From Chlamydiales bacterium (GTDB lineage Bacteria; Chlamydiota; Chlamydiia; Chlamydiales; Rhabdochlamydiaceae), in NCBI GenBank assembly GCA_016185065.1, contig JACPOL010000009.1, positions 45,136 to 109,135 on the forward strand: a stretch of DNA of 64,000 nt, written 5' to 3'. Shown one piece after another: positions 1 through 8,958 of the stretch (position 1 is its first letter; each line of letters begins with the position of its first letter). A model generated the notes under the pieces. The model ran no database searches, was not told where the DNA came from, and was given only the letters and a program-made list of their open reading frames with translations. The position numbers and the translations under genes are program-made.

Positions 1-1
1 C

Positions 2-457
2 GACTCTCTCCTTGAAGCGCTTAATAGCGGAGCTGCCAGTCGCTGCTTCATTGCCAAAGAGCGGCAGGTCATCGTGGATAGAGGTATCCTTTTTGTGGTC
101 AGTAGGGATCTATCCTGGTCAAATTTAGACTGGCAGATCTCCTACGAACCCGCCGTAAATACCGATTTTAAGAACTTCTCCTGGAAGGATTTATGGACAG
201 GGGAGACGCGTGTTACTCTTCCAGAGAACAGTTATGAGCTTCAGCCTCCTCAAACCGCGCTTCCTTTTCCAGGCGCTTCTCCTATAAAGGAGTGGTGGCA
301 GGAGCACAAAGTTCCATCTTTTTTAAGGCAGCTAGTTCCGGTTGTTATTAAGGAGGGGGTTGTGGTTCATGAGTTCTTAACAGGGCGCAAGAAACAATTA
401 ACAAACAGTGGGTCTTTGTTACAAATATCATTAAAATTTAAATTAACTAATAATTAA
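2..457 (+). CDS. tilS: tRNA(Ile)-lysidine synthetase, C-terminal part (truncated by window edge)
   Basis: The frame is open from base 2, so the gene begins before the window; a GTG at 74 is internal. About 150 residues of the C-terminal end are present. The stretch around SPIKEWWQEHKVPSFLRQL resembles the TilS C-terminal domain, which recognises tRNA-Ile2 so that the cytidine at position 34 can be changed to lysidine. The catalytic PP-loop ATPase domain would lie upstream and is not visible. The neighbour downstream is ftsH, and tilS-ftsH-pnp-rpsO-tadA is the order known in Chlamydia, which supports the call more strongly than the fragment alone. Confidence 0.75.
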   Translation, partial: DSLLEALNSGAASRCFIAKERQVIVDRGILFVVSRDLSWSNLDWQISYEPAVNTDFKNFSWKDLWTGETRVTLPENSYELQPPQTALPFPGASPIKEWWQEHKVPSFLRQLVPVVIKEGVVVHEFLTGRKKQLTNSGSLLQISLKFKLTNN

Positions 458-714
458 CGTGCACAGAAAAAACAAAGGTGCTACTATCACAAATGGAGAA
501 CGGTGAGTCTTGCAACGCTCGCTGTGCGTATAGTGAGAGTAGTTTCGATGAATTCCCTGGAGAATTTATCGTCGCTATTCTGGGGAAATTTCTTTACGTA
601 AATTGTTGAGAAGTGATTTCCTTACAAAGTTACACAAGCGCTTTTCCTGGACTGATTATTTCCCTTCCCGCAAGGGCAGGTATTATTTTTAACCTTAAAA
701 TATAGAAAATCCAT
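458..714. other. tilS-ftsH intergenic region
   Basis: A 257-base gap ahead of ftsH. It holds an open frame of 38 codons starting with ATG at 493 and stopping at 607-609. No ribosome-binding site at proper distance and no recognisable domain were seen, so it is not called as a gene. The gap probably carries the ftsH promoter, but I see no clear -35/-10 pair. Confidence 0.4.
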
Positions 715-3417
715 ATGGGCAACGATAATAAAAAGTCGGATTCTAAAAAGGGTCTACCCGGCGGCTTCTTCATCTTTTTAGTAGCAGCGATCCTCGCCGT
801 GTTCTCAATCCAGAATCTCTCGTCTGAGAAGAGTGCGAAGGTAGCTTTTAGTCATCAGACTGAACACCTGGTGAACCTGGATCTAATCCAGAAAGAGGAT
901 AGTCGTAAGATTGCCCTAAACGACAATCTCGTTACTTTTATTGGTAAATTTAAAGATCGCCTTACAGACGAAGCAAAAGCCCGCTTCCGTTACCTGGATC
1001 TTCTCTATCAAAACCACGAGTTAGCAGAGAAAAAATCTACCCTCGAAACAGAGATGACAACTGGTAAACAGAGCGTAATCGACTCTGCAGACTGGTTTTT
1101 ACATCTCAGTGGTCTACCTATTCCTAAAGGCGGATACAAAGTTGTCGATCCTATCTACGATGCAGATCAGCGCGACAATGCAGTGGTAATCAAGTCCCGC
1201 TCTGATAAGAGCATCGTCAACCTTAAAGACCTAGAAAAGCGCTACGCTACACTTTCAAGCTCTGATGCTGACGCCTTCGGCAAAGACCTTCTGATCCTCA
1301 TCCAAGGCTTTCGCTCTCCTAACCTGGGGATCGGCAGCGAGACGATCAAACAGAGCCTCCGCGAATTAGAGCAGAAGGTCGCTTCTGCGGATAGCGACAA
1401 GCTCGCAGTTTATAAAGGGGCACTAACCACTCTTGCCAGCATCGTTTCAACTCTGGATCAGGAAGATCAGGGAATCCGTCTGAACGACCTGCGCAGCGTC
1501 CGTGGTTATAAAACAGAGATCCAGAGCTACGCCGTTGTTGTCGATGAGCTTGAAAAAAACACTGCTCAGCTCGAAAAATCAAGACAGCAGGTTGCAAGCG
1601 TGATCTGGTTCTTTAATAACCAGGAGCTCTCAACACGCGCCCTGGAGAAGCAAGATCCTGAAGTCTACAACCACTGGTTCCTGCAAGCTAAACAGGAGTG
1701 GGAGAACTTCGCTGCAAATAAGAGCGGAGTGTTTAAAGCTCCAGATCAGCCTCGAAACACCGTTCTCGAGAGAACTTTCAAGAGCGAAGAGCCATCTCCT
1801 AACTATCTCAGCTACCTGCTTCCGATCCTTCCTCTACTCGTGATCGTGCTGCTCATCTACTTCGGCTTCTCTCGTCAGATGAAGGGAGCAAGCGGCGGAG
1901 CGATGAACTTTGGAAAATCGCCAGCAAGACTACTCACAAAAGAGCGCAATAAGATCACCTTTAAAGACGTCGCAGGCTGCGATGAAGCAAAGGAAGAGCT
2001 TCAAGAGATTGTCGACTTTTTAAAGGACCCAACCAAATTCACAGCGCTCGGCGCTCGCATTCCTAAAGGGGTGCTCTGCATTGGAGCTCCAGGAACTGGT
2101 AAAACACTGATTGCGAAGGCAGTCGCAGGAGAGGCGGATCGCCCCTTCTTCTCGATCTCCGGATCGGACTTCGTTGAGATGTTCGTCGGCGTGGGCGCAA
2201 GCCGTATCCGCGACCTTTTTGACCAAGCAAAGAAGAACGCTCCTTGCATCATCTTCATGGATGAGATCGACGCTGTAGGACGCCACCGCGGAGCCGGAAT
2301 TGGCGGCGGTCATGATGAGCGCGAGCAGACACTCAACCAGCTCCTTGTCGAGATGGATGGTTTTGATACTAACGAAGGTGTGATCCTAATTGCCGCAACA
2401 AACCGCCCTGACGTGCTGGATAAAGCGCTTCTGCGCCCAGGCCGTTTTGACAGACGCGTTGTGATCGATCTACCCGACCTAAAAGGCCGTTTCGAGATCC
2501 TGAAAGTACATGCGAAGAAGATTAAGCTAGACTCTGGCGTAGAGCTGATGGATATCGCAAGAAATACGCCCGGAGCATCTGGCGCGGATCTCGGCAACAT
2601 CTTGAACGAGTCAGCACTCCTTGCAGCTAGAAAAGGAAGAAATGCCGTTACAGCGCAAGATGTGGCAGAAGCGTGCGATAAGGTTCGCTACGGAAAAGAG
2701 CGCCGCAGCTTAGAGGTCGACCTCGCTGAGCGCAAAACAACAGCCTACCACGAGTCTGGCCACGCAATCGTTGCCCTCGTTGTTAAGCATGGAGATCCCG
2801 TCGATAAGGTCACCATCATTCCTCGCGGAATGTCGCTCGGTGCTACCCACTTCATGCCGAGAAAGAATCGCCTCAGCTACTGGAGAAAAGAGCTCCTCGA
2901 TCAGCTCGCAGTTCTCATGGGCGGCCGTGCAGCAGAAGAGATCTTCGTTGGAGATATGTCTTCAGGTGCGCAGATGGATATCTCTCAAGCAACACGCCTT
3001 GTTCGCAGCATGGTCTGCGAGTGGGGAATGAGCGAGACTCTAGGTACAATTGCCTACGACGAGCGCGCAGAGGGTGGACAGTATCTCGGAGCACAATCCT
3101 ACCACGAGAAGAACTACTCGGAAGCTACTGCTAAGTTCATCGATGAAGAGGTTAAAAAACTCATGGATGAAGCGCACGTTAAAGCTGTAGAGATCGTAAC
3201 TGCACACCGTGAAAAGGTAGAACTCATGACTCAGCTCCTTATGGAGTTTGAGACCCTAGATCGCGATGACGTCCTAGACATCATCAACGAGAAGTGGGAT
3301 TCGGAGAAGAAGAAGAAGCGCCTGAAGAGCATCGAAGATCTGCAGCGCAAGCTTCCACCTCCACCACCAACTCCCATCAAGGGCTTCCCAGATAGCCCCA
3401 CTCCCCAGCAGATCTAA
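715..3417 (+). CDS. ftsH: ATP-dependent zinc metalloprotease FtsH
   Basis: FtsH is a hexameric inner-membrane AAA protease that extracts and degrades misfolded or short-lived membrane and cytosolic proteins. At 900 residues it is much longer than the usual 610-650, because the segment between the first membrane helix (about 17-33) and the second (about 364-384) is some 330 residues; long FtsH proteins are known in chlamydiae. The AAA domain shows Walker A GAPGTGKT at 457-464, Walker B IIFMDEID near 512, and the second region of homology [19 protein letters not shown] from about 561. The protease zinc motif HESGH is at 679-683. The C-terminus is Lys- then Pro-rich. Start is ATG 715. A strong terminator follows directly, so the gene ends its transcription unit. 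Confidence 0.97.
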   Translation: MGNDNKKSDSKKGLPGGFFIFLVAAILAVFSIQNLSSEKSAKVAFSHQTEHLVNLDLIQKEDSRKIALNDNLVTFIGKFKDRLTDEAKARFRYLDLLYQNHELAEKKSTLETEMTTGKQSVIDSADWFLHLSGLPIPKGGYKVVDPIYDADQRDNAVVIKSRSDKSIVNLKDLEKRYATLSSSDADAFGKDLLILIQGFRSPNLGIGSETIKQSLRELEQKVASADSDKLAVYKGALTTLASIVSTLDQEDQGIRLNDLRSVRGYKTEIQSYAVVVDELEKNTAQLEKSRQQVASVIWFFNNQELSTRALEKQDPEVYNHWFLQAKQEWENFAANKSGVFKAPDQPRNTVLERTFKSEEPSPNYLSYLLPILPLLVIVLLIYFGFSRQMKGASGGAMNFGKSPARLLTKERNKITFKDVAGCDEAKEELQEIVDFLKDPTKFTALGARIPKGVLCIGAPGTGKTLIAKAVAGEADRPFFSISGSDFVEMFVGVGASRIRDLFDQAKKNAPCIIFMDEIDAVGRHRGAGIGGGHDEREQTLNQLLVEMDGFDTNEGVILIAATNRPDVLDKALLRPGRFDRRVVIDLPDLKGRFEILKVHAKKIKLDSGVELMDIARNTPGASGADLGNILNESALLAARKGRNAVTAQDVAEACDKVRYGKERRSLEVDLAERKTTAYHESGHAIVALVVKHGDPVDKVTIIPRGMSLGATHFMPRKNRLSYWRKELLDQLAVLMGGRAAEEIFVGDMSSGAQMDISQATRLVRSMVCEWGMSETLGTIAYDERAEGGQYLGAQSYHEKNYSEATAKFIDEEVKKLMDEAHVKAVEIVTAHREKVELMTQLLMEFETLDRDDVLDIINEKWDSEKKKKRLKSIEDLQRKLPPPPPTPIKGFPDSPTPQQI

Positions 3418-3421
3418 CAAA

Positions 3422-3453
3422 AAGGCCATCCGCAAGGATGGCCTTCTTGTTTT
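3422..3453 (+). terminator. Rho-independent terminator of ftsH
   Basis: A ten-base perfect stem (aaggccatcc / ggatggcctt) with a GCAA loop begins five bases after the ftsH stop and runs into a T-rich tract. The GNRA tetraloop adds stability. Confidence 0.85.
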
Positions 3454-3461
3454 AAGGCTAA

Positions 3462-3610
3462 TCTTTGATTGAGCGCAGCGAAATCCCTGGAGTGCGGCGC
3501 TTTGCGCCGCCCTGACTTTTTTTCGAGCAGAAGTGTCAATGAGATTTTAAAATAATTAAAGGCGGCGCAGAGCGCCGCACTCCAGGGATTTCGCTGCGCT
3601 CAATCAAAGA
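3462..3610. repeat. Palindromic element with 50-bp inverted repeats
   Basis: Left arm 3462-3511 and right arm 3561-3610 are reverse complements at 49 of 50 positions, separated by a 49-base AT-rich spacer. The outer part contains GATTGAGCGCAGCGAAATCC and the inner part TGGAGTGCGGCGC followed by its own small palindrome. A 24-base piece of the outer part recurs at 5241-5264, and the TGGAGTGCGGCG core recurs at 58251, 58381 and 63961, so this is a dispersed family. No transposase is encoded. It lies between the convergent ends of ftsH and the F-box-like gene. Confidence 0.85.
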
Positions 3611-3626
3611 AGGAATAAATCAGGGA

Positions 3627-5123
3627 TTAGCTTGTGGCAGCTGGTTTGGGTGACGCTTCATAAGGGAATAGGTCTTTTTTCCAGTAGCGAGGAAGGATGC
3701 GGCCTTCGCCTGGAAGCATAGGCGCAGCTTGGATAATTTTTCCCCATGTGGTTGGGCCCTCTCCGAAATCGACCTCCACGTCGAGCATGGTGCCGCTTTT
3801 GGGCTTATCTAGCCACAACTCGAAGGTCCCTTCCTCATCCGGGTCAGGAAATTTTTTACCCTCTGCTCTAGCCTTCTGGATTTTTTCCAACAGCCTTGGC
3901 TTTATATGGGAGGAGGTGTCGAACCCCGCCGCAGTAAACGAGTAAGCTTGATCGTATATGTTTATTAATGTCAGCTTCTCTCCTCCTTCTCGATGGGAGA
4001 TCTCAACTAAGAGCTGGATGAGCTTGCGCATGATGTGTCGATCTCCAAAAGCACTTCGTTGATCAGAAGCAAACTTAGGAACTCTAGTGTCTAACCTTCT
4101 ATTTGTGAGATTTCGTTCATTGTGCTGTTCGACCCCAAAGGAACCTTCATCAAAGAAGAGGCTTGAGCCTCTATTCCAATAGCGGTTTAGCTTAAGATAC
4201 CCAAAATTGCCCTGTCCATCTTCGGAGAGAGCAAAACTGATTTCGCCGGTGAATTTGCGTTGTGCGTTCCGATAAATGGTCTCTGGATAAGCATAGATTC
4301 CCAGAGTCCGCTCATGCCCAGGTACTGTAAGAGGGGTTTCACCGATGCGAACTCCCCATATATGAGCTTCCGGCGCACCTTGAAATCTTCCTTTACTTAG
4401 GTTTTCTAATTTTCCGACCTTTAAGTCGGTTCCAGTCAATTCGATGTAGCAAGTAAGGATCTCGGTCTTGGCGTCAGCGGTGCCCATGATCAGTTGCATG
4501 AGCCATTGGACAAATTGGCAGATATAGCGTGCTAAAAACCAGAGCTCACTTCTGGCCTTGTCGAGAGAGTCTTGACCCTTTACATGAGCCGCGAACATAC
4601 TCATCATCTCTTTTGAGAAGTTCTGTACACGGATGCAGGTGTTTCTTAGGCTGATGAGCGTTGTGGGGGCGGGAGCGGCTAGAAACTCATCTGTTTGGGA
4701 CACTCTTTCAGCGCTCAGGGCTGTAAAGCCTTGAGCTAAGCTCTCTTGATAATAGCCAGAATAGTAGGCGAGCTGCGTGAAGAATCCAGCGCGATCAAGC
4801 CTTTGAATTTTCACAGTATTGCCATCCAAAACAGCAAAACTTCCTATTTCTAGCATTTCTGGAAGCTTTCGGATTTGTTGAGAAAAACGATACTCTTTGC
4901 TGGTGTCGAAGCTTGGACTCGCTGACTCTGTCGGAGTTAGTGCGCCGCTAACCTCTAAAAAGCGATGCCGTAAAAATACGCTATCAACTGTGCCAAAAAA
5001 CGCCTGCATGCCTCGGCAGACAGGTGCAGTAGTAGCTCGCTCCTCATCCGTTAAAAAACTACTTATTATTGAACCGCAATCTTCCGCAGGTAAAAGTGAG
5101 AACCTACCTATTGCATTCGTCAT
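3627..5123 (-). CDS. F-box-like domain protein, candidate effector
   Basis: A 498-residue protein with an F-box-like N-terminus (about residues 8-45): LLPAEDCGSIISSFL, then a spacer and APVCRGMQAFF, matching the Leu-Pro...Ile..Leu...Val-Cys-Arg pattern of eukaryotic F-boxes. F-boxes bind Skp1 and dock substrates on SCF ubiquitin ligases; amoeba-associated chlamydiae and Legionella carry many as presumed translocated effectors. The remaining 450 residues match no family I recognise. ATG 5123 is taken as start rather than TTG 5132. No signal peptide or membrane helix is apparent. It is inserted between ftsH and pnp, which are adjacent in Chlamydia, and is flanked by repeat elements on both sides, suggesting a later insertion. 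Effector role is inference. Confidence 0.6.
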   Translation of the reverse strand: MTNAIGRFSLLPAEDCGSIISSFLTDEERATTAPVCRGMQAFFGTVDSVFLRHRFLEVSGALTPTESASPSFDTSKEYRFSQQIRKLPEMLEIGSFAVLDGNTVKIQRLDRAGFFTQLAYYSGYYQESLAQGFTALSAERVSQTDEFLAAPAPTTLISLRNTCIRVQNFSKEMMSMFAAHVKGQDSLDKARSELWFLARYICQFVQWLMQLIMGTADAKTEILTCYIELTGTDLKVGKLENLSKGRFQGAPEAHIWGVRIGETPLTVPGHERTLGIYAYPETIYRNAQRKFTGEISFALSEDGQGNFGYLKLNRYWNRGSSLFFDEGSFGVEQHNERNLTNRRLDTRVPKFASDQRSAFGDRHIMRKLIQLLVEISHREGGEKLTLINIYDQAYSFTAAGFDTSSHIKPRLLEKIQKARAEGKKFPDPDEEGTFELWLDKPKSGTMLDVEVDFGEGPTTWGKIIQAAPMLPGEGRILPRYWKKDLFPYEASPKPAATS

Positions 5124-5240
5124 AAAACCCAATTTATTTGTTAGATAAGTATACTATTTTACTATTTTATCTGTTTGTTTGCACTGGTTAAACTGGTGTG
5201 TTAAGTAAATCTTTTACTATTAAATTCTATCTCTTTCCCT

Positions 5241-5264
5241 GATTGAGCGCAGCGAAATCCCTGG
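5241..5264. repeat. Partial copy of the 3462-3610 repeat arm
   Basis: Twenty-four bases starting GATTGAGCGCAGCGAAATCC are identical to the outer part of the arms at 3462-3610. The match stops where the GGAC element begins, as if the two repeat types abut or one interrupted the other. Confidence 0.7.
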
Positions 5265-5428
5265 GCCCGCTAGGGAAAATGGACAGAAGTGGACGAGATG
5301 GACAGGAGGTGGACGAAGTGGACAAGCGGGCAAGAGAGAAGAAAAGAATTCCTTCCTCTGCGCGCGTCCACTCTTTGTCCACTTAGTCCATCTCCTGTCC
5401 ACCTCGTCCATTTCTTTTTCCGAGCGCC
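5264..5428 (+). repeat. GGAC-rich palindromic repeat, copy 1
   Basis: The element runs from GGCCCGCTAGGGAAAATGGAC to TTTTTCCGAGCGCC. Five TGGAC words spaced 9-11 bases apart form the left arm, and their complements form the right arm. The stretch 5290-5326 pairs with 5373-5410 almost perfectly. The centre carries GCGGGCAAGAGAGAAG and an AATTCCTT block. Two further copies exist at 39350-39490 (same orientation) and 45233-45394 (inverted). It fills the gap between the start of the F-box-like gene and the pnp terminator, so the 368-base non-coding stretch 5124-5491 holds repeats and a terminator but no gene. Confidence 0.85.
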
Positions 5429-5436
5429 AGTGTAAT

Positions 5437-5466
5437 AAAAAAGCCATCCTTTGCAGGATGGCTTTT
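5437..5466 (-). terminator. Rho-independent terminator of pnp
   Basis: The stem aaaagccatcc / ggatggctttt lies just beyond the pnp stop. Read on the minus strand it is followed by a run of T. Confidence 0.8.
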
Positions 5467-5491
5467 GTGAATAGACGCTTGTGGGCGCTTA

Positions 5492-7624
5492 CTACTTGTG
5501 GGCGGGGGCGTCTGCGCGCTCTTGACGGGCGGGTGGAGGGAGGAGAGCTTTGCGGCTCAACTTGATCTGTCCACGCTCGTTAACGTCGAGAACCTTCACT
5601 TCCATCATATCGCCCTCTTTGCACACATCTCGAGGAGATGCGATGCGAGAGTGGGAGAGTTCAGAGATGTGGCAGAGGCCTTCTTTGCCCGGGAAGATCT
5701 CAACAAAGCAGCCGAACTCTACGATCGTTACGACGCGTCCGACATAGGTCTTGCCGACCTCTGCTTCTGCTGTTAAGCCGTGGATGATCTTCTTCGCCTT
5801 CTCCATAGACTCTTTCGATGTCGCAGAGATGCTGACAAGCCCGCTGTCATTGATATCGACCTGCGCTCCTGTCTCTTCGACGATCGCACGGATCTGCTTG
5901 CCGCCCGGCCCGATAACAGTGCCGATCTTGCTTGGCTTGATCTGCATTGTTTCGATGTGAGGAGCGTAAGCAGAGAGGTGCTCTTTGGATTTCGGGCACA
6001 CTTCAAGCATCTTCTGGAGGATGTGCAGCCTGCCTTGTTTAGCTTGTGCAACAGCTGCCTTCATGATCTGCTTGTTGATTCCCTCGATCTTGATGTCGAG
6101 CTGGAAGGCTGTAATACCGTGGGCGTCGCCAGCAATTTTAAAATCCATGTCGCCGAGTGCATCTTCCTCTCCAAGAATGTCAGAGAGAATTGCATACTTC
6201 TCGCCTTCTAGGATAAGTCCCATTGCAATGCCAGAGATAGGGCGCTGGACGGGGATACCTGCATCCATAAGTGCGAGGCAGCCTCCGCACACAGAAGCCA
6301 TCGACGAAGAGCCGTTAGACTCTGTGATATTGGATTCTAGGCGGATTACGTAGGGGAATCCTTCGTGTTTAGGGATGGTCATGTAGAGCGCGCGTTCTGC
6401 GAGCTTGCCGTGACCGATCTCTCTTCTTCCTGGAGAGCCCACGCGTCCAACCTCTCCTACGGAGAAGGGAGGGAAGGAGTATTGAAGGTAGAACTTGCGA
6501 GAGCTTTCGCCTTCCAGAGACTCGTATCTCTGGCCCATGCTTTCGCTGCCGAGTGTGGCTACAGCCAGTGCCTGAGTCTCGCCGCGTGTAAAGAGGGCGC
6601 TTCCGTGTGTACGTGGGAGCAAGCCTGTTTCTGCACTGATCGCGCGAATCTCTTCGCAGTGTCTACCGTCGCTTCGGCGGTTCTCTTTGAGAACCATCTG
6701 TCTCATGTGGTGGGCTTGCGTCTTCTTGAATGCAGCCATGATGTCGAGTTTAGAGTACTTATCGACTTCGCCGTTCGGCATGAGAGCATCTAGAACAGAC
6801 TGTTTAATCTCGCCAATCTTCTCTTCGCGATCCTGCTTATTTTTGATCTTAAATGCTTCTTGAAGGGGAGCGGCTATTTTAGAGTCGATCTGCTCGAGGA
6901 GCTCTTTCGGCGTAACTCTGAGCTCTCCATTCCACTTCTGCTTGCCAATCTCCTTCTGCCAGTCCGATAGTCCTTCACAGATCTTCTGGATGGCTTGGTG
7001 GCCCTCTTCGATCGCATCGAGAAACTGCTCTTCTGTTAGGAAGTCCGCATAGCCTTCGATCATCAGAATAGCGTCATCTGTACCTGCCAAAATGAGGTCG
7101 AGTTTCGAACGCTTCTGCTCTTCTAGAGTCGGGTTGATGACGAAGATGTCATCGACGAGACCCACGCGCACGGCACCAACTGGTTTGATGAGAGGAATGT
7201 CAGAGATAACGAGGGCAGCGGAGGCGGCGCAAATTGCAAGAGGCTCTGTAGCGTTGACGTTGTCGTAAGAGAGAACGTAAGCTAAGATCTGAACCTCGTT
7301 ATAGTAGCCATCTGGAAACATTGGTCTGATAGGGCGATCGATCAGGCGGCAGGTGAGAATCTCATGTTCTGTTGGGCGGCCTTCTCTCTTGATAAATCCA
7401 CCGAGGGTCTTGCCTGCAGAAGAGAACTTCTCCTGGTAGTCGACGCGCAGAGGGAAGAAGTCGATGTCTGGAGAAGCCTGCGCATTTGCGCATGCTGTTG
7501 CCAGGAGCATCGTCTCTCCGCAGGTGAGCATGACAGCGCCATTAGCTTGGCGTGCGATCTTTCCAGTTTCGAAGGTGAGGTTCTTTCCACCTACAGAAAT
7601 GGTCTTAGTGTGAGTTTTAAACAT
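5492..7624 (-). CDS. pnp: Polyribonucleotide nucleotidyltransferase (PNPase)
   Basis: PNPase is a trimeric phosphorolytic 3'-5' exoribonuclease that degrades mRNA and can also add 3' tails. This 710-residue form has the usual order: RNase PH domain 1 (LTFETGKIARQANGAVML near the start), helical linker, RNase PH domain 2 (GRVGSPGRREIGHGKLAER), KH domain (IGTVIGPGGKQIRAIVEETG) and S1 domain (GKTYVGRVVTIVEFGCFVEI). Start choice: ATG 7624 is preceded by GGAGG at eight bases and begins at the usual family position. An upstream in-frame ATG at 7639 would place this Shine-Dalgarno inside the gene. The rpsO gene lies upstream on the same strand, as in most bacteria, but a terminator stands between them. 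Confidence 0.97.
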   Translation of the reverse strand: MFKTHTKTISVGGKNLTFETGKIARQANGAVMLTCGETMLLATACANAQASPDIDFFPLRVDYQEKFSSAGKTLGGFIKREGRPTEHEILTCRLIDRPIRPMFPDGYYNEVQILAYVLSYDNVNATEPLAICAASAALVISDIPLIKPVGAVRVGLVDDIFVINPTLEEQKRSKLDLILAGTDDAILMIEGYADFLTEEQFLDAIEEGHQAIQKICEGLSDWQKEIGKQKWNGELRVTPKELLEQIDSKIAAPLQEAFKIKNKQDREEKIGEIKQSVLDALMPNGEVDKYSKLDIMAAFKKTQAHHMRQMVLKENRRSDGRHCEEIRAISAETGLLPRTHGSALFTRGETQALAVATLGSESMGQRYESLEGESSRKFYLQYSFPPFSVGEVGRVGSPGRREIGHGKLAERALYMTIPKHEGFPYVIRLESNITESNGSSSMASVCGGCLALMDAGIPVQRPISGIAMGLILEGEKYAILSDILGEEDALGDMDFKIAGDAHGITAFQLDIKIEGINKQIMKAAVAQAKQGRLHILQKMLEVCPKSKEHLSAYAPHIETMQIKPSKIGTVIGPGGKQIRAIVEETGAQVDINDSGLVSISATSKESMEKAKKIIHGLTAEAEVGKTYVGRVVTIVEFGCFVEIFPGKEGLCHISELSHSRIASPRDVCKEGDMMEVKVLDVNERGQIKLSRKALLPPPARQERADAPAHK

Positions 7625-7728
7625 TTTGGTATCCTCCATAGGAAAAATTTAAATGAGGATGAACTGACCATTTTTGAATAACAAAGGAGTGTTTTGCAAA
7701 AATGGACCTTTCATCCTCTTGAATTAAA

Positions 7729-7760
7729 AATAAAAACTCCCTTTGCAGTGCAAAGGGAGT
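7729..7760 (-). terminator. Terminator between rpsO and pnp
   Basis: A perfect 12-base inverted repeat, 7736-7747 with 7749-7760, is followed on the minus strand by TTTTTATTTTTAA. It can end rpsO transcription or attenuate read-through into pnp. In other bacteria this spacer is a processing site for RNase III, so a processing hairpin is the alternative. Confidence 0.75.
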
Positions 7761-7811
7761 ATGACTATAACAAGATGGTGGATATGGGGAAAAGAAAAAT
7801 TATTGGTATCT

Positions 7812-8081
7812 CTACTTACGAAGATTTAAGCGTACAATTAAAGTTTGATAGCGCTTTGTATCTGTCGAGTTGAGATAGTCTAAAAGCTTCCTACGCTGTC
7901 CCACTAGCTTTAAGAGGGATAAACGCGAACTATGGTCCTTTGGAGCCAATTTTAAGTGTTCTGTAAGCTCTGCAATTCTTTCTGTAAGAATCGCGATCTG
8001 CACGTCGGCAGACCCGGTATCCTTCTCATGAAGTTGAAACTTCTTGGTGATTTCCTCTTTGGTCCCTTTGTCTAAAGACAT
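7812..8081 (-). CDS. rpsO: 30S ribosomal protein S15
   Basis: S15 binds the 16S rRNA three-way junction early in assembly of the small-subunit platform and contacts the 50S subunit. Length is 89 residues, exactly the family norm. The signature is seen in [19 protein letters not shown] and the following [20 protein letters not shown], with RRKLLDYL after it. The ATG is preceded by an AAGGGAG ribosome-binding site about eight bases upstream. It is upstream of pnp on the same strand. Confidence 0.98.
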   Translation of the reverse strand: MSLDKGTKEEITKKFQLHEKDTGSADVQIAILTERIAELTEHLKLAPKDHSSRLSLLKLVGQRRKLLDYLNSTDTKRYQTLIVRLNLRK

Positions 8082-8280
8082 TTATAGTATCTCCCTTGAT
8101 ATTGAGAGTTGAGAAGATAAAAAACTTTACCAGAGTTATATCATATCTCGGATTAATCGATCAATCGCAAAACAGATTTGACACTCACAAAACCCCTCTT
8201 TTGCACGTGTTTTCTTGAGGAGTTTTAATGGAAGAAATTTTAAACTCAGCCCTTTTCTTATCGAGAGCGGAGAAGCCAAG

Positions 8281-8958
8281 ATGGACGAGATGAAATCTTT
8301 TATGAAAGAGGCCTTAAAAGAGGCGGAAAAAGCTTTTGAAAAAGGGGAGGTGCCTGTTGGCGCTGTGCTCGTTCACGACGGAAAGATCATTGCAAGAGCT
8401 CATAATGAGGTGGAGTCTCAGAGAGATGCTTCAGCGCACGCTGAGATGCTCTGTATTAAACGTGGGGCACATTATCTGAAGAACTGGAGGCTTGAAGGGG
8501 CGACTCTCTACTCCACGCTGGAGCCTTGTGCAATGTGTGCAGGAGCGCTTCTTCTTTCTCGGATAGAAACTCTGGTCTGGGGTGCAAAAGATCTGCGCCA
8601 CGGAGCTGATGGAAGTTTTATCGATCTTTTAAGCAGGAAGCACCCCACTCATGAGATTAAAGTCCACTCGGGGGTTCTTCAAGAGGAGTCTGCTGCGTTG
8701 ATGAGGAGCTTTTTTCAAAAGCGGCGCAAAGAGAATTCTCAGCAGGAGGAGCTATTCGATCAGCTTATCCTCTCTCAGCAAGAGAAGATGCTCTCCTGTG
8801 CCAAAAGAATCGTTCCGCATGTGATCCAAGATGATCTCCTGCAGCCCAATGATTTTCCTGCTCTGGAAAATCACCCGCATTTTCGATATGAAGAGGGGAT
8901 TCTGGAGGGGCTTCTCACTGCCAGGATGGCCTATCTCGCGAAGCAGTCAGAAGGTTAG
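8281..8958 (+). CDS. tadA: tRNA-specific adenosine deaminase
   Basis: TadA deaminates the wobble adenosine 34 of tRNA-Arg(ACG) to inosine. The 225-residue protein has the zinc deaminase signature: H53 and E55 in HAEML, and C83/C86 in PCAMC. The first 150 residues cover the known enzyme; about 70 further residues form a charged C-terminal extension whose role is unknown. ATG 8281 is chosen because GGAG lies about nine bases upstream and MDEMKSFMKEALKEAEKA begins like other TadA proteins. A TTG at 8215 would add 22 residues without homology. A 21-codon frame with its own AGGAG site starts at 8228 and overlaps this start. The stop overlaps the convergent rhomboid-like gene by four bases. Confidence 0.93.
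   Translation: MDEMKSFMKEALKEAEKAFEKGEVPVGAVLVHDGKIIARAHNEVESQRDASAHAEMLCIKRGAHYLKNWRLEGATLYSTLEPCAMCAGALLLSRIETLVWGAKDLRHGADGSFIDLLSRKHPTHEIKVHSGVLQEESAALMRSFFQKRRKENSQQEELFDQLILSQQEKMLSCAKRIVPHVIQDDLLQPNDFPALENHPHFRYEEGILEGLLTARMAYLAKQSEG

Noticed and set aside
493..609. 38-codon frame upstream of ftsH
   Set aside because: No suitable ribosome-binding site, no known domain, and the length can occur by chance.
5220..5447. 75-codon minus-strand frame across the GGAC repeat
   Set aside because: It covers a palindromic repeat and the pnp terminator; composition comes from the repeat words. The same holds for frames at 39329-39529 and 45116-45415.
5780..6793. Long plus-strand frames opposite pnp (up to 143 codons)
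   Set aside because: They are antisense to a highly conserved coding gene and show no family features.
7625..7639. ATG 7639 as start of pnp
   Set aside because: The Shine-Dalgarno GGAGG lies after it and fits ATG 7624; the extra five residues are not conserved.
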